Shown here: positions 22,083 through 33,974 of the stretch, one piece after another | Layout of the letters: each line of letters begins with the position of its first letter | Numbering within the stretch: the stretch's first letter is position 1 | Assembly (NCBI GenBank): GCA_963971575.1 | Contig: OZ020616.1 | Span: 58,386,907 to 58,450,906 of the forward strand | Direction: 5' to 3' | DNA: 64,000 nt | Source of the DNA: Liopterus haemorrhoidalis | Lineage: Eukaryota > Arthropoda > Insecta > Coleoptera > Dytiscidae | Position numbers and translations under genes: made by a program | The notes under the pieces: model-generated | What the model was told of the DNA's origin: nothing | The model's input: the letters and a program-made list of their open reading frames with translations, nothing else | The model's database searches: none

Positions 22083-22714
22083 GTTTTCCATGTAAGTTAT
22101 TAAATTGTTTTTTCCGCCAAATAAATTATGTGATTTAAAGTTTTAGTACCGCTGTGGGTAACATAATTCAAAAAGTTTGACATACACTGGCAATTTAAAG
22201 ATCTACTGTCAGTCGGGACAGTGAGAAACAATAAATAAATAAAAATCAGATGAAACAGAAATGATTTTAAATATGATTTATAGCAAAATAAATATATGTT
22301 TTATTATAAATATTTAAAACATGCATTTGATTTGAAATTTTTTGATCTTAGCAAAAGGTTTTTAGTGAATAACCCATTTCAACAAATTATGAATAGAGTG
22401 GGACGAGAATGATTTAACCACAATGCTTAAAATTTCTGTTTTGTTTCGTGTAACTTAAATTTTAGGATAGGAAAATGATTTTCTAAAGAATATTTCTTAT
22501 TTTATAGTTGTGGGGAAATTGAGGAATGTATTTTTGGTTGGGTCGGTCGTAGTAAGTTGCATTTTTGCTGGTAAAATATGTTATTAGGGTTGTTTTTATA
22601 TAGGAAGGGTTGTTCTAGACGTGGTACACACAACACCCTTGCAAACACGACCCTATCTGCACGCTTACCGGCGACCATAACCAAAACCCCAAGTGAAAAA
22701 CGATCAGATTTTAC
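22083..22714. other. Liprin-alpha intron 1, proximal part
   Basis: This lies just downstream of the Liprin-alpha exon donor on the minus strand. 22083-22500 is AT-rich without features. 22500-22714 reads open through the exon frame, but the amino acids after the donor have no family match, so this is intron. Confidence 0.6.
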
Positions 22715-22963
22715 CTGAGGAAGGTTTGCCGCGATCTGCCTCTGCAAAGAGTCTCGTTCCTTTTCAACTTCAGTCAATTTAACTTCAGTTTCACCTAGTC
22801 TCTCCTGTGTTTCCCTAAGATTGTCCAATAATTTGTCCCTTTCATCCAACATGCTGACCATAAGCTGTTCAAAATTAGCATCTTCTCCAGAAAACTGACT
22901 ACTCCGTTGAGATATACTGTCTTCGGAGATAGTAGGCATCACATCACACATCATATTCCACAT
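22715..22963 (-). CDS. Liprin-alpha: Liprin-alpha, first coding exon
   Basis: Liprin-alpha is a presynaptic active-zone scaffold that binds LAR-type receptor phosphatases, RIM and kinesin-3. The exon starts at ATG 22963 and encodes 83 residues: MWNMMCDVMPTISED, a serine-rich stretch, then NFEQLMVSMLDERDKLLDNL and RQIAANLPQ. These match the family N-terminus up to the start of the long coiled coil, with ERD/KERDSLQR heptads visible. It ends at a phase-0 donor, CAG|GTAAAA (22714-22715). Open frame beyond the donor has no family similarity. Later exons (coiled coil and SAM domains) are not in the window, so intron 1 must exceed 22 kb. An in-frame upstream ATG at 22978 (MYIVK) is less likely the start, since family members begin at MW or MM. 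Confidence 0.9.
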
Positions 22964-23601
22964 TTTGACTATGTACACTTTTAAAACAACACTATTAACA
23001 ATTAATACAACTTCAACATTCGAAATAATTTAGTTTTATTATTACGATATTTTATAATCTCAGTTCACTATTAACTAATATGTTCCGCGAATTGAGAGAT
23101 TGGTGAAAAATGGCACGAATGCATTGTTGGATTTAATATTATTACATTTAGGGACATTATTGTTCGAAATTTATTATGACACACCTACAAAATACTATTA
23201 TGCACTGTTCTATTACTACCTTTTGTAGGGCCACCAGCCATTTTGGAAACGTCAAGAAACACGCCGGTCGGTATAGAAGGGCTCACAACACTCACACAAC
23301 AAAATCCTCAACAAAACACCTCATAAAAACCACAAAAGAATAAATAAAACATCCCATAAACTAAAAAAGAATCCCCAAAAGTTTAATTAAACCCCTTAAT
23401 TATTAGTAATAAATAGAATTTTTAAATTAATCATGTCAAATTTTTCGAGGGTTGGTATTTAAGGCTGATTCACAGTCTTAGAAATGGCTGTCGCTAGTGG
23501 AGGTTTTTGTTTTACTCAAATATATTTTATATTTTCTGTTTGTTCTGTACTAAGATGTACATCAAATATACTTTAGCATATCATCGTAACACAATATTAA
23601 C
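22964..23601. promoter_or_regulatory. shared upstream region of Liprin-alpha and TMEM183
   Basis: This 638-bp gap separates two divergent start codons and should contain both 5' untranslated regions and promoters. No TATA box stands at an obvious position. GCCACCAGCCATTTTGGAAA at about 23230 resembles a YY1-type site often found near promoters of housekeeping genes. It contains no recognised repeat, unlike nearly all surrounding DNA. Transcription start sites cannot be placed by eye. Confidence 0.55.
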
Positions 23602-24792
23602 ATGTCTGGAAAGGGGAAGAGGCATGGAAAGAAAACCCAAAAAAATTTGGGAGGTTAGTACGCACAACTGTCAAAAAAATTACATCAGACAAATGTCATG
23701 TTTTATGTTAATTCTTCATTTAAACCACCTTAATTTAACACTAATCTTGTTATTTTATAAACATTTAATTAATATTTATTTATTCATAATTCTTTATTTG
23801 TATTTTTGTTCTTTCCAGACGTGACATTAAATGATTTTGCAAACTCTTCCGTCTGCAAAAATCGTTTAAAAAAGTCTTCTTCAAACGTCACTAAAACCAT
23901 TGATGATCGTTCATGGGATGAAAAAATTGAAGAATTCGACAATTTCGATTTCGTTGAAAAAGAAAATGAAGACGGTACCACATCATTTGTCATAAAAAAA
24001 CAACGCCGAAAAAAAATAGAACCAGAATTATCACAAGAAGGAATAGACTATCCAATAGACATTTGGTTCTTAATATCCGATCACATCAGACCAGAAGATA
24101 TTGGTAGATTCGCTGCGATATGTAAAACAACATTTGCTGTTGTTTGTAGTGCAAAATTTTGGTTTACGCTTTACCGTAGATATTATCGGAATGTACCTAA
24201 TATACCAGAACGTTTACAACCTGAATGTATGGTACGTCTGTACGGTTTACGAGCTTGCGTTATAAGAGCGTTGCATTATTTTTATACACCATTCGTAAAG
24301 AGCATTAAAGCTATAACGACATTCGAAGAACATCCTCATAATTTATTAAAAAGACAGTGCGTTGTTATGTGGCATATGAAAGTGAAAAATAAGTGGATTT
24401 ATTATTTTAAATTAAAAGAAAACACCACAGCGATAGTTAAAAAGCGGGATACCCATCAACCGGACTTAATAGAGATGCTACAAGATGTATCTGCTAACAA
24501 TGAAGAAAATTGTAGAATTCTACAAGCTACTTGCCCTCATTTTGTTCAAATCCCGCCGATTATGGGTTTAAATCTCGCGAGCGTTTGCTTAACCTTATCC
24601 CAGGGTTTTAAGAGTTATAGGTTACAGATGGGGTTCGGGTCCGGGGTTAGTTACAACCGTCGGCCGCTAGATGGTGGTGGCTGTACCGATATCGTCCTGG
24701 ATCCTGTAATCAATGTGAGTGTCCTGGATTGGTGGCACCCTCGTTATCCTCACAGTCAAACCACACCGTTCTTTGTATTGAACCAAGAGTAA
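23602..24792 (+). CDS. TMEM183: TMEM183 family protein, two exons, complete
   Basis: Exon 1 (23602-23653) encodes MSGKGKRHGKKTQKNLG. It is joined through a 165-bp intron (GT at 23654, TTTCCAG before 23819) to exon 2 (23819-24792), giving 341 residues. The splice restores DVTLNDFANS, matching the DYANS region of vertebrate TMEM183. Residues about 95-145 contain YPIDIWFLISDHIRPEDIG and FWFTLYRRYY, an F-box-like segment. A hydrophobic stretch lies at about 259-277 (FVQIPPIMGL...), and the C-terminus has the family signature DWWHPRYP (321-328). The molecular function of the family is poorly known. It is a conserved metazoan, predicted single-pass membrane protein. No lesion was seen. Confidence 0.93.
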
Positions 24793-24954
24793 AAGGACAG
24801 CTGGATGGTTGGATAAGCGATTAACCACTGATGTGTCAAGTGGAAAATGCATTATATTGTTTTTTGAATGAGTTTAAAAAAATCTTTTAGTTATTTTTGA
24901 TAGGTGAAAGAATTTCGTTTTGTATATAATTGTATTTAAATAGTAGATTAAATC

Positions 24955-24960
24955 AATAAA
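24955..24960 (+). terminator. TMEM183 polyadenylation signal
   Basis: AATAAA stands 163 bp after the stop codon, at the end of an AT-rich 3' untranslated stretch, and is the first canonical hexamer downstream. Cleavage would be expected 10-30 bp further on. Confidence 0.65.
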
Positions 24961-25181
24961 AGTATTATATTAGTATTTATTCCTTAATATTATAATACCT
25001 TATGCCCAAAACTGTCATTTTAGTTTTCTAGATACAATCAACAGCTACCAAAAAATTATCATTCACGTTTCTCAATTATATTTTGCCTCTACAGGGTTTT
25101 CAAAACAAACTCGGCACTATTACTAACTCCGTTATTAGTAAAGCTGCGATTAAAATTAAATTTTCAAATAAAACTATTGTA

Positions 25182-25926
25182 TTATCTGTCTCATTTTGTA
25201 ATACGTAACTAATAGGCAAAATACATGTTTTATGTTGTATATTGACAATACATTTATAATATTATCATAGTATTGGTTCACACGGATACGCCAAAGTCTG
25301 TTTACACCACAACAGTCACCACAGTAACCAGATCTATGGTCTATTTCAAAGTAGAAAAATGTGTGTAAGAAGATAGAGCTGTTTGTCCTTGCTTTGGATT
25401 GGTTTAGATCATCATCCCTATTACACTGTTAAAATATTGTTTTTAGTCCAAGTTGACAGATGTTCAGTGTCGTACACTGGAAATATATATTATTTATATA
25501 ATCCGCCTTAATTTGTAATACGAAACTAGATCTGGTTACTTTGGTGACTGTTGTGGTGTAAACAGACTTTGGCGTATCCGTGTGAACCAATACTATGACA
25601 ATATTATAAATGTATTGTCAATATTGTCAACTGACAATAACTGAAGCGCCTCTAGTGAGATTTTGAGAAACTGACGGTTGTAGGATAGTCGAGTTTGTGA
25701 CAAGCATGGGAATATGTTCTTAGAAGTGGAAAGACAGTTAAAGACCATTTTAGAGTGTGTTTCAATAAATATCACATGAAGATACCATTGAACCTGTCAA
25801 AAATATCCTACCAAAGTCAGCCATGATGTGAATCCAGTAGCGCCTCTATCGGTAGTGTCAGATGCCAATACAACATAAAAAATGAACTTTGACTGTTAGT
25901 TCCGTATTACAAAATGAGACAGATAA
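25182..25926. mobile_element. composite TIR element of the TTATCTGTCTCA family
   Basis: The ends are inverted (TTATCTGTCTCATTTTGTAA on the left, complement on the right ending GACAGATAA) with TA on both flanks (25180-25181 and 25927-25928). The left 150 bp is the half-element also seen at 37129 and 38349. An inverted partial copy follows at about 25500-25630, so the element is partly palindromic, with about 170 bp of another repeat (25334-25500) between. There is no coding sequence. It looks like a rearranged or end-duplicated relative of the 183-bp MITE. Confidence 0.65.
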
Positions 25927-26504
25927 TATTATTTAATTTTTTTCATATATTTTGTTATTATTTACATATTTAGACTTTTATTTATATTCTTGGCGTAGAT
26001 TTTCTCCATGAGAAAATTCTCCATGTAATTTGTTTTTACACAGTTATATATTTTTTAGGTTATCTGACATATAAATATTTTTTGACACTTGACAATTAAC
26101 AGATCAAGATAGAGGACTAATGTGAGGCTAAAAGACAGCCCAGCTGATTGTGCCCAAAGAAGAAGTTATTGATATAATTTTTAGACCTTCCTCATCATAA
26201 AATATTTTAAGTTTTTTCAATAATTTTTTGGACTTTTTCAATATTTTTTCTTATCAAGTCATTATTTTTCTGATCAAGTCATTATTTTCTTCTGGTCAAA
26301 AAAATAATTTAAAACTGATCACATGCTTCTAATCAATATCACAACATTTTCTGATCAAAAACTGAATTATATTCTGTTGAATTAAATGCCAACTTTTTTA
26401 AATCACGCATTATTATTAGCTTCTTTGTGATTCAATCTTACATTAAAATTAAAAATAAATTATAACTATTATATCAAAATTTATTCCTCAATATTATTAT
26501 ATAC
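25927..26504. repeat. dispersed repeat shared with 37600-37970
   Basis: The segment with TTCTTGGCGTAGATTTTCTC, GACACTTGACAATTAACAGA and GACAGCCCAGCTGATTGTGC is found in inverse orientation at about 37640-37880. Ends are not clear and there is no coding capacity. A further related block is at 27055-27165. Confidence 0.6.
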
Positions 26505-26671
26505 TATACCCTATTCGAAATGCAGAAATAGTAATAAAATCACGTGAAATATTGAAGTTGCTACCCTATTGGCTCTCGAGTAAATTTAACAGCCAACGAA
26601 CGACGAGAGTTCCACAAAATTATCACGTGAGCATTGCAGGATTACTATTTCATGATTTTGAATAGAGTATA
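26505..26671. mobile_element. short foldback MITE
   Basis: TATACCCTATTCGAAAT on the left pairs with TATACTCTATTCAAAAT read from the right, followed on both sides by GAAATAGTAAT and, further in, CACGTGA. The whole 167 bp is nearly palindromic. The target duplication is uncertain because the ends are themselves TA-rich. Confidence 0.55.
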
Positions 26672-27967
26672 CCCAAGTCATTCCCGGTTTTCACTTAAAA
26701 ATTCAGTTTACAACGCCTATGTTTAAATATTGTAATAATATTTTACTTCCGTTATTTTCTTTACGCCTTGTGTATAATTTTACTTTATACAAGACCTTAA
26801 AACTCTAGAGTCTAATAAAATATATTATTTCTAAATTGTACAAGAAATTTAATAAGCTACTAAAATTAAATAATATACTTTTGAGAATTGTTAAAAATAT
26901 AATTGGATATAAAATTATTGCACCTATAACGGGCAAATTTATGAGTTATCGGAAAGTAAGGTGTTGATTGCGGGTATAATTGATTTTACCGAGCTAAACT
27001 GCTAGCGAAACATTTAAAAAAATAATTAGAGAAATTTATTAACTAACATTTACTATCTACTCTATGCTCTATTTCAAATTAGAAAAAAGTAGATAGCGCT
27101 GTGAACCGAGTACGATTTATACTGGACAAGTACAATATAGCGGGAAATTTAAAATAAGTTAATCTGGTCACTAATATGAACCCAGGTTTATATCGAAAAT
27201 TCCTTCGGCGATAAATAGGTACTAATTGAGTTGTTCAACCATTTTTAGTGTAGTATTTTATTTTGTTTTTAGTTTCATCTTGTGTATTTTTAGTTTTATT
27301 CCCGTTTCTTTCCCGGGTCGTAACAATCAATTGTAAATCTGTAAGCTATCAATAGTGGATTGTATTTACCATGAGACAGTCGTTTGTAACGTACATAATT
27401 CAAATGAACGGTCATCGGCAAACAAGGGTAATTGCGCGACGACCTTACCTACGCGTGGACCGGGAGGGGGGGGGGCTACATCGTGTCTCTGTGTGCGTCT
27501 GTTTGTACAATCGATTGATTGGTAAATATCTCATCAGAACTCTGAAAAATGAATACTTCATATTAAGCAGATATAACAGATTATAGATAATATATTGATA
27601 CAAGGGGAGGGGAACTAGCCAATATTTATATAATTAGGATATGTTAGATTAGAGCAGAGCTTCTTAAAGTGGTGGGCCGCGACCCCCTAGGGGGCTTAGG
27701 TAGCTTTAACTTAATGTTACAAAATTTTTATTCTTTATTGCACATAGATTATTGAATGATCTAAGCGTAAAAAATATATGTATCAGGTCGTCAAGGATGA
27801 AATTTGTAGTTAATAATATTGCCAACTTTAACAGCTTTTTATTTGACACTGGATTAATATTTTACCGTTCTGTTTTTTTTTTTTTAAAACTTACACATCT
27901 CGCCTGAACAACAAAATCATTTTATGCTCTAAAAAATATCAAAAACTTTTTAAAAAAATTAATTCTG
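26672..27967. other. unassigned stretch
   Basis: AT-rich, with no supported gene. 27055-27165 is the uninterrupted version of the repeat entered by the MITE at 37129. A G-run is at about 27465. 27665-27710 (TTAAAGTGGTGGGCCGCGAC) resembles a single hAT-type end whose partner was not found. Confidence 0.45.
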
Positions 27968-28590
27968 TTGAAAATGGAGCGGTTGTATATTCGTTCTATT
28001 ATGAAGTATGAGTTCTTACGTGGAACTACGGCATCACAGACCGCGCGAAACATTAAATGTGTATTTGGCGCTAGTGTTACTACGCAGCAGACAATATCAA
28101 ATTGGTTCGCCAAATTTCGTACAGGTAACTTAAAAACAAAACAAACAAAAAAACTGGCTCATCGATCACAGCAGAAATATACTGCAACCAACTGGACGAA
28201 ATAATGCAACTTAAAGAAAAACAGCCTAGATTGGTCAACAGATCGACACCTATCTTATTACAGGATAACGCTAGACCACACACTGCACAAATGACTGTGG
28301 CAAAACTACAGGAATTGGAGTTGGCACTTCTTCATCATCCTCCATACTCACTAGACCTAGCCCCCACTGACTACCATTTCTTCCGCAATTTGGACAACTT
28401 TTTAATAGGAAAACAGTTTAATTCCGACAATGCTGTAAAAATGCCCTTCCAGAAATTCATTGACTATCGTCCGCCAGGGTCTTATACCACGAATCCTTGG
28501 AGCTTAATCACTAATAAATATAGATTTCCCTATAACGTGTTAAAAATTGTTTTTTTTCCATCTTGTGTCAATAATATATTTCACTTTTGA
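27968..28590 (+). pseudogene. mariner transposase remnant, internally deleted
   Basis: The first frame (27968-28204) encodes a mariner-type N-terminus with FLRGTTASQTARNI and NWFAKFRTGN, the helix-turn-helix region. After a gap that removes the first catalytic aspartate region, another frame (from about 28160, ITAEIYCNQLDEIMQL) runs into LLQDNARPHTAQ and HPPYSLDLAPTDYHFF. Thirty-four residues lie between the aspartates, the DD34D spacing of mariner. The C-terminus degenerates after about 28480. Terminal repeats were not found. Confidence 0.85.
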
Positions 28591-28865
28591 TGCTGACAAA
28601 TTATTTAAATTATCTAGATAGTTTTACGTGACATTTTCGAAACCAATTTTTAATATACTTTATTTTGTGTCACGATCTTAAGATGATGTATTTCTTACAT
28701 TAAGTGTTTTATAAAATCACACCTTACGAATAAAAATCGAAAGGAAAACACAAGCAAACGTTAACAATCTGAAAGAAACATAAACAAGCAAATAAAAGCA
28801 AAAAAAAATATAGATGAGAAACAGGCACGCACCTAATCAGGGGGCTCATGGCTTTGAGCCCTCCC
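28591..28865. other. unassigned stretch
   Basis: AT-rich sequence between the mariner remnant and a LINE tail, with a short GGGGGCTCATGGCTTTGAGC segment at 28840. No feature is supported. Confidence 0.4.
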
Positions 28866-28935
28866 TTCTATTTATAGACAGTGATATTCGATGATAATTG
28901 GTCCCTTTACAGCCTCTTACCATCACCCTGAATCT
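28866..28935 (+). mobile_element. LINE 3' fragment
   Basis: TTCTATTTATAGACAGTGAT and AATTGGTCCCTTTACAGCCT match the complement of the untranslated region at 17155-17220 closely. It is a detached 3' end of the same non-LTR family. Confidence 0.7.
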
Positions 28936-30062
28936 ATTCAAATTTTCGATCCTTGCTTGGGTTATTTCACTTTTCACGTTGCAATGTCAAAATTTAAATT
29001 TCCAACAGTGAAACCATGGAAACGAATGACATATGCTAAAAATAAAATACTTTTTTACATATTTTAATGACAAAAAATAAATAAATGAGAAATTTGTATT
29101 AAGAATGACAAAAAAAATCAAAAGATAAAAAAAATGACATCAAATAAAATTAACCTTAATTAAAAAAAAAAACAAGTAATAAAAATTTTTGTTGCAAAAA
29201 ATTCTATAACTTTCCAAATATTTAGTTTCATATTATTGAGCATTACTCAGACTTTTTGTAGATTTTCAAAATTACCACCTGGGTTAAAAGGAATTATTAT
29301 TTTAAAAAACTACTTCCCTTTCCTTAATTTAGAAATTAAGAGCTTTAATTTGACATTGCAACGTGAAAAATCAGCTGTGGCCACCACAGGACCGACTCCC
29401 ATCACAAAGTACTTGTATAAAATATATTTTAGCAGCAGAGTAGAAATAACTTGGCCTAAAATTTTCTAACAGAGATATTATTTATTATGACTATGGAAAC
29501 GTTACATATAAGTATGAAAAAATTGAAAAATTTCGAAATATTTTTCAAAGTTTTTCGTTTTATCATAAATGTCTCAAATAAAAGTTGTTAGTTATTGCTT
29601 TTATAGCAACTTTTGTTAAATATTTTTTTTCCGAAATATTTTTCTGTTGTCAAATATTCGCTAAAATCTTAAAATCGACATGAGTAAACCAACCGATTTT
29701 TACCAAAAGTTGATCAACTTGTGTCATTGATGTCAAAAGCTTAAATATGAAGTTTTATAAAAATCCTTTTAGCCGAATTTGCTCTGCACGTGTACACAAA
29801 CAGACGGACGGACAGACAGACAGACAGGCGGACAAACGGACCGACAGACATCATGCTAAAAATAGTCAAAACATTATGTAGGGACCTCAAATCGTGGAGA
29901 TCCATCGAAATCTCGAAATGTCAAAATCGGTATGATCACAGTACCTCCCTTATATATGTTGGCGGTCGGTAAAAATGAAATAACCCAAGCAAGGTCTCTT
30001 CTCCTGACAATCTAAAAGAACGAAATTCCCATTTAGTTCCGCCTAAATGTTTGTAATAGCCT
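28936..30062. mobile_element. decayed MITE interrupted by family B
   Basis: The left arm (from CTTGCTTGGGTTATTTCACT, about 28955) and the right arm (GAAATAACCCAAGCAAGG to CCTAAATGTTTGTAATAGCC, 29976-30062) are inverted copies related to the element at 21675. A family B copy sits within the right arm at 29371-29975. The sister arm therefore serves as an approximate empty site for family B. Confidence 0.6.
29371..29975 (+). mobile_element. family B element
   Basis: It runs from TCAGCTGTGGCCACCACAGG to GGCGGTCGGTAAAAA, with a microsatellite of CAGA/CGGA units at 29798-29850. The host sequence ...ACGTGAAAAA and TGAAATAACC... joins to match the other arm of the invaded MITE with no long duplication. 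The element therefore enters between A and T, or duplicates only a short A-run. Confidence 0.88.
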
Positions 30063-30980
30063 GTACAGACAATTTGTTATCACTTACTAAATACGTACAA
30101 AACTCTGCTATGTGTGAAAATTTACATTTCAGATCAATTTTTTCATGTTTTGCAATCTTAAACGTTGCAGGACCCCTGTTGCGCTTCCTGACACACATGT
30201 TAGATGCAAAGACAATATTCCAGAACATGAATGCTATTGACATTCAGTTAATTGTTCCGGGTGTTGAATTAAACTAATTTTAAATTTCGATCCGACGATA
30301 TGTTTTATATTTTTTAAGGTTGTAAGTTTATTTTAACCCGTATAAATTTGGAAAATACATCATCTTGCCTTCTGTAAGAATAATTTCTCAGATAAAAATA
30401 TAATTACATCAGTGTGGATCTGTCGTACTAGAGGCGCGCGCAACACGAAATAAATTGCGAGCACTTCATAATGTCTACCGAGGTAAATACAATTAATTAG
30501 CATGCAAATCGAGAGCAGGTTAGTATCGGGCACCTCAGCGCCCCAAGTACCAGGTTGCCCGTAGGGGGACAATCCATTTGAGGTCTGCCACCTGCAGACT
30601 CCTGACTGCCTCCTACCTTACCGACAGATCTGATCGGCTTCTTAACAAAATTAAAAATTATAATAACCGTCTACGAAAATCATTTTTTTACTGATCGTAT
30701 TAAGATGACAAACATTTTTAATATCATCGCACTGGGATTATTAAAATCTAATTTTTTTCCAGACTAAACAAAACATGAGGATTTTGAAAATTTAAATTAC
30801 AGGACGTTCACTTCCACTTTTTACGTAAAAATAAATACATTTTCATTTTTTTACAATTCGTAGAAATTGATGTATTAAAGCCAAATTTAATTTCAAGCTA
30901 AAGAAGATGTGAAGATTTCGAAAATTCAAGCCGCAGGACACTATGCCTTACCGTTTTTGACATAAAAAAAATATTTTTCA
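29976..30980. other. unassigned, with a family A tip
   Basis: 30068-30145 is a family A 5' end in inverse orientation (CACTTACTAAATACGTACAA to TGTGAAAATTTACATTTCAG). 30520-30600 is GC-moderate. No coding sequence was recognised. Confidence 0.45.
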
Positions 30981-31445
<465 letters not shown>

Positions 31446-32002
31446 CAAATTATTAACATGCAGCTATAAAAGAGCAAATCTATAATTTGTAGGGTTTTGT
31501 AGGTATGACCAAAAAACCCTTATACCCTCATTTTGTCGTCTGTTTGCCTGTGTGTCTGTCTGTCTGTTCAGTAAAAATTGTAGCCAAACAGCTAAACCTA
31601 GAAAGTTGAAATTTGGTATGCTTATGCAACTCTTTGACCCGCACATAGGAAAAATACTAAAACTTCTAAAAAACATATCCCCCTAAAAATATAAACAAAT
31701 ATCTGCTCATCAAAAAAAAAAAGTTTTTAAAAATTCTGTGTGGGGTATCAAATGAAAGACCATAGTACGTGGATTAACGTTCAAAATTTTATTTTTGCAA
31801 AATAAATTATTTAGAATCGATTTTTGTTAAAATTGTGCATAAAAAAAAATTGTTCCACACCCTGTAGCCCAGATTGGTGTGAACCGGAATAGTACAACAG
31901 AAATTTTTGATCAGATTATGTTTTCGGAAAATAACGCATTTTTTTTTTTTTTTGTTTGACCTCGTAAAATATTTAATAACTTATCTAAGACAGTGAACCA
32001 GC

Positions 32003-32072
32003 GTGCTTTGGTAGTCTAATGGCTAAAATGCTCGCGTTCTAATTTGCAAACTAAAGTTCGCTCCGCTCTTAA
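32003..32072 (+). other. tRNA-like module in family A
   Basis: TTTGGTAGTCTAATGGCTAA is A-box-like and AAAGTTCGCTCCGCTC is a weakened B-box. The intervening CTCGCGTTCTAATTTGCAAA is shared with the module at 2098-2172, so these two copies carry the same module type. Confidence 0.5.
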
Positions 32073-32167
32073 GGCAAATTTATTATTTTTTATTTTTTTG
32101 CAGTTTTATTTTGTATAATTATTTTTTCAAAATTCTAGTTATATTTGGGCAAATGTTGCATTTAAAT

Positions 32168-32628
32168 CAGGGCTGCGAACCGGAACTGAACCGAAAACCG
32201 AAAATACGTTATTTTTGTCGGAACGCAAACCGGAACTGAACCGAAAAAAATATCGGTTTATTTCGGTACAGATAATGTTTATGGGAGTAAATCAAAATAT
32301 AAAATACATTTTATTTAACATTCTTTTTTAAACTGATTAGCAGATAATAAATCGTAATTTTTTTATCCGATGAGTAAACCTGGTAACGGCCTTGGTATGA
32401 TTATTACAAAATAAGGAATAAAATGTTCTTCTAAATCATAGCAGAAAATAAATTTCTAATACAAATAAAAGCATATAAAAATTTATCACTCGGAACTGAA
32501 CCGGAAACCGAAAACCGAAAAAAAAACGTTATTTTTGTCGGAACAAAAACCGGAACCGAACTGATATATTTTATTTTAATTGAACCGGAAAAAAAACGAA
32601 ACGAAAAAAATAACGGTTTGAAGCCCTG
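32168..32628. mobile_element. hAT-type MITE
   Basis: Ends CAGGGCTGCGAACCG and the complement of CGGTTTGAAGCCCTG agree at 13 of 15 positions. A perfect 8-bp duplication ATTTAAAT flanks it (32160-32167 and 32629-32636). Internally CCGGAACTGAACCGAAAACC-type repeats occur near both ends. It is 461 bp and non-coding, and lies within family A. Confidence 0.9.
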
Positions 32629-32860
32629 ATTTAAATTTTAAAAGCGTAAATTTAATAACCAGTGGAAATTATTGAAATTGAATACACTAATCAGAGTGGC
32701 GGGGTTATGACTTAAAACAACCAATGGAAGCCATAGGCGCAATTTTCAAAATCTTAATGAAACTTGCTATATATAAAAAAAAAAAAATAGTGCACATATT
32801 TAGAAATCTAAATAATGGTATTAGGTATTCGAATTAAAATTAACAAAAAAAATATTTTAA

Positions 32861-33349
32861 CCCTTTACCGCATAGTGATATATGACACATTCCGATTTTT
32901 ATTTTTTATTTTACTTTTAAAACTGAATCAGAACGTTACTTCATAAATGTTCATATATGCCACATACACAGCAATGTATCCTGCAGTATCTCAAGTAATG
33001 GGCTGCAATAGATTTGAGGATTTCAAGCGGAATTTGAACAACGATAACTCTGAATTTATTGAGAAAGGACAATTAGAAGATACGACCTCAAAAATTCGAG
33101 GGCGACTGCTTTTAATCCCTAATGAAGAACACCTAGCAATTGACGAGCAAATAATACGGAATCATTTTCTTTTGTAACATAATGTAGAATCATAATGTTC
33201 CATGTATGGCATAAACCCTAAATTATTATTTTAATTATTGTTTTTTCATAAAAATAATAATTAATATTTTAAATATATTTTTTTAATTAATTTTTCTATC
33301 AATAAGAACCAATTCCTAATGCTCATGAATTATTTCAGCCAAAAATAAT
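32861..33349 (+). mobile_element. piggyBac-type element, copy 2, right end lost
   Basis: It entered TTAA (32857-32860) of a family A motif. The left end CCCTTTACCGCATAG is intact, but the expected right tip and second TTAA are missing, with family A resuming at about 33350. A 76-codon frame (32947-33177) includes GCNRFEDFKRNLNNDNSEF and NEEHLAIDEQII, which look like the N-terminal core of a PGBD-type transposase. Confidence 0.75.
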
Positions 33350-33434
33350 AAAATTTGTTTTGGCATCCCAAATAATCATCATTCACTTACTAAATATCTA
33401 CGAAACCCTGAAATGTGTGAAAATTCACCACATC

Positions 33435-33974
33435 AATTTTTGAAATCTGATTTAAATTTTCACTATTGGCGCAGCCACCAAAAACCTATATATAGAATAA
33501 AATTAGTGATATCAAAAATTCCGTTCTAAATTTGGTATCTATTTAATTTGATATTATTTTGTAGTGTTTTGCGTGGTGGTCTATCGGGATTTGGTGGGGT
33601 GGGGTGTTGTGGTGGTGGAGTGGAATTCCAGCAGTACCATACCGGGCCGCCGGTTCCGGTACTTGAACCCTGCTCGGAGCTCTTAACTCATTATTAATAT
33701 TCGCGCGAACAGATGACTTGTCACATTACTGTCACACCTAACACATTATCTTGTTTGCTAATTTGTTATGATTAAAATTGATTTTAATGTGTATCTTGTA
33801 TATTTTCAACTGCGAATTAAACAACAGATTAAATTAAATAAAATTAATATTTATACAACTCTCAACAACTGATTTTGACTGACATTTCCTATTAAAATTT
33901 AACAAAAATTTAGTCAAAATTTTTGGCAGACACCATTTTTTTTTTTTTTTCTCGTTTATTGTCTTTGCTACTAA
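33435..33974. other. unassigned stretch
   Basis: It contains a G/T-rich run (33565-33625) and CCGGGCCGCCGGTTCCGGTA at about 33642, but no open frame or boundary that I can interpret. Confidence 0.4.

Larger units (their letters stand above)
31490..33434 (-). mobile_element. family A element with two nested insertions
   Basis: The 3' end (TAGGGTTTTGTAGGTATGAC) is at 31490 and the 5' end (CCCTGAAATGTGTGAAAATT) at about 33410-33434. The order of blocks matches other copies after removal of a hAT-type MITE (32168-32628) and a piggyBac derivative (32861-33349). The tRNA-like module is at 32003-32072. Immediately to the left is another truncated family A copy, so two insertions adjoin. Confidence 0.85.

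Noticed and set aside
22502..22714. Extension of the Liprin-alpha frame past the splice donor
   Set aside because: The residues after the donor do not match the family and the CAG|GTAAAA signal sits exactly at the end of similarity.
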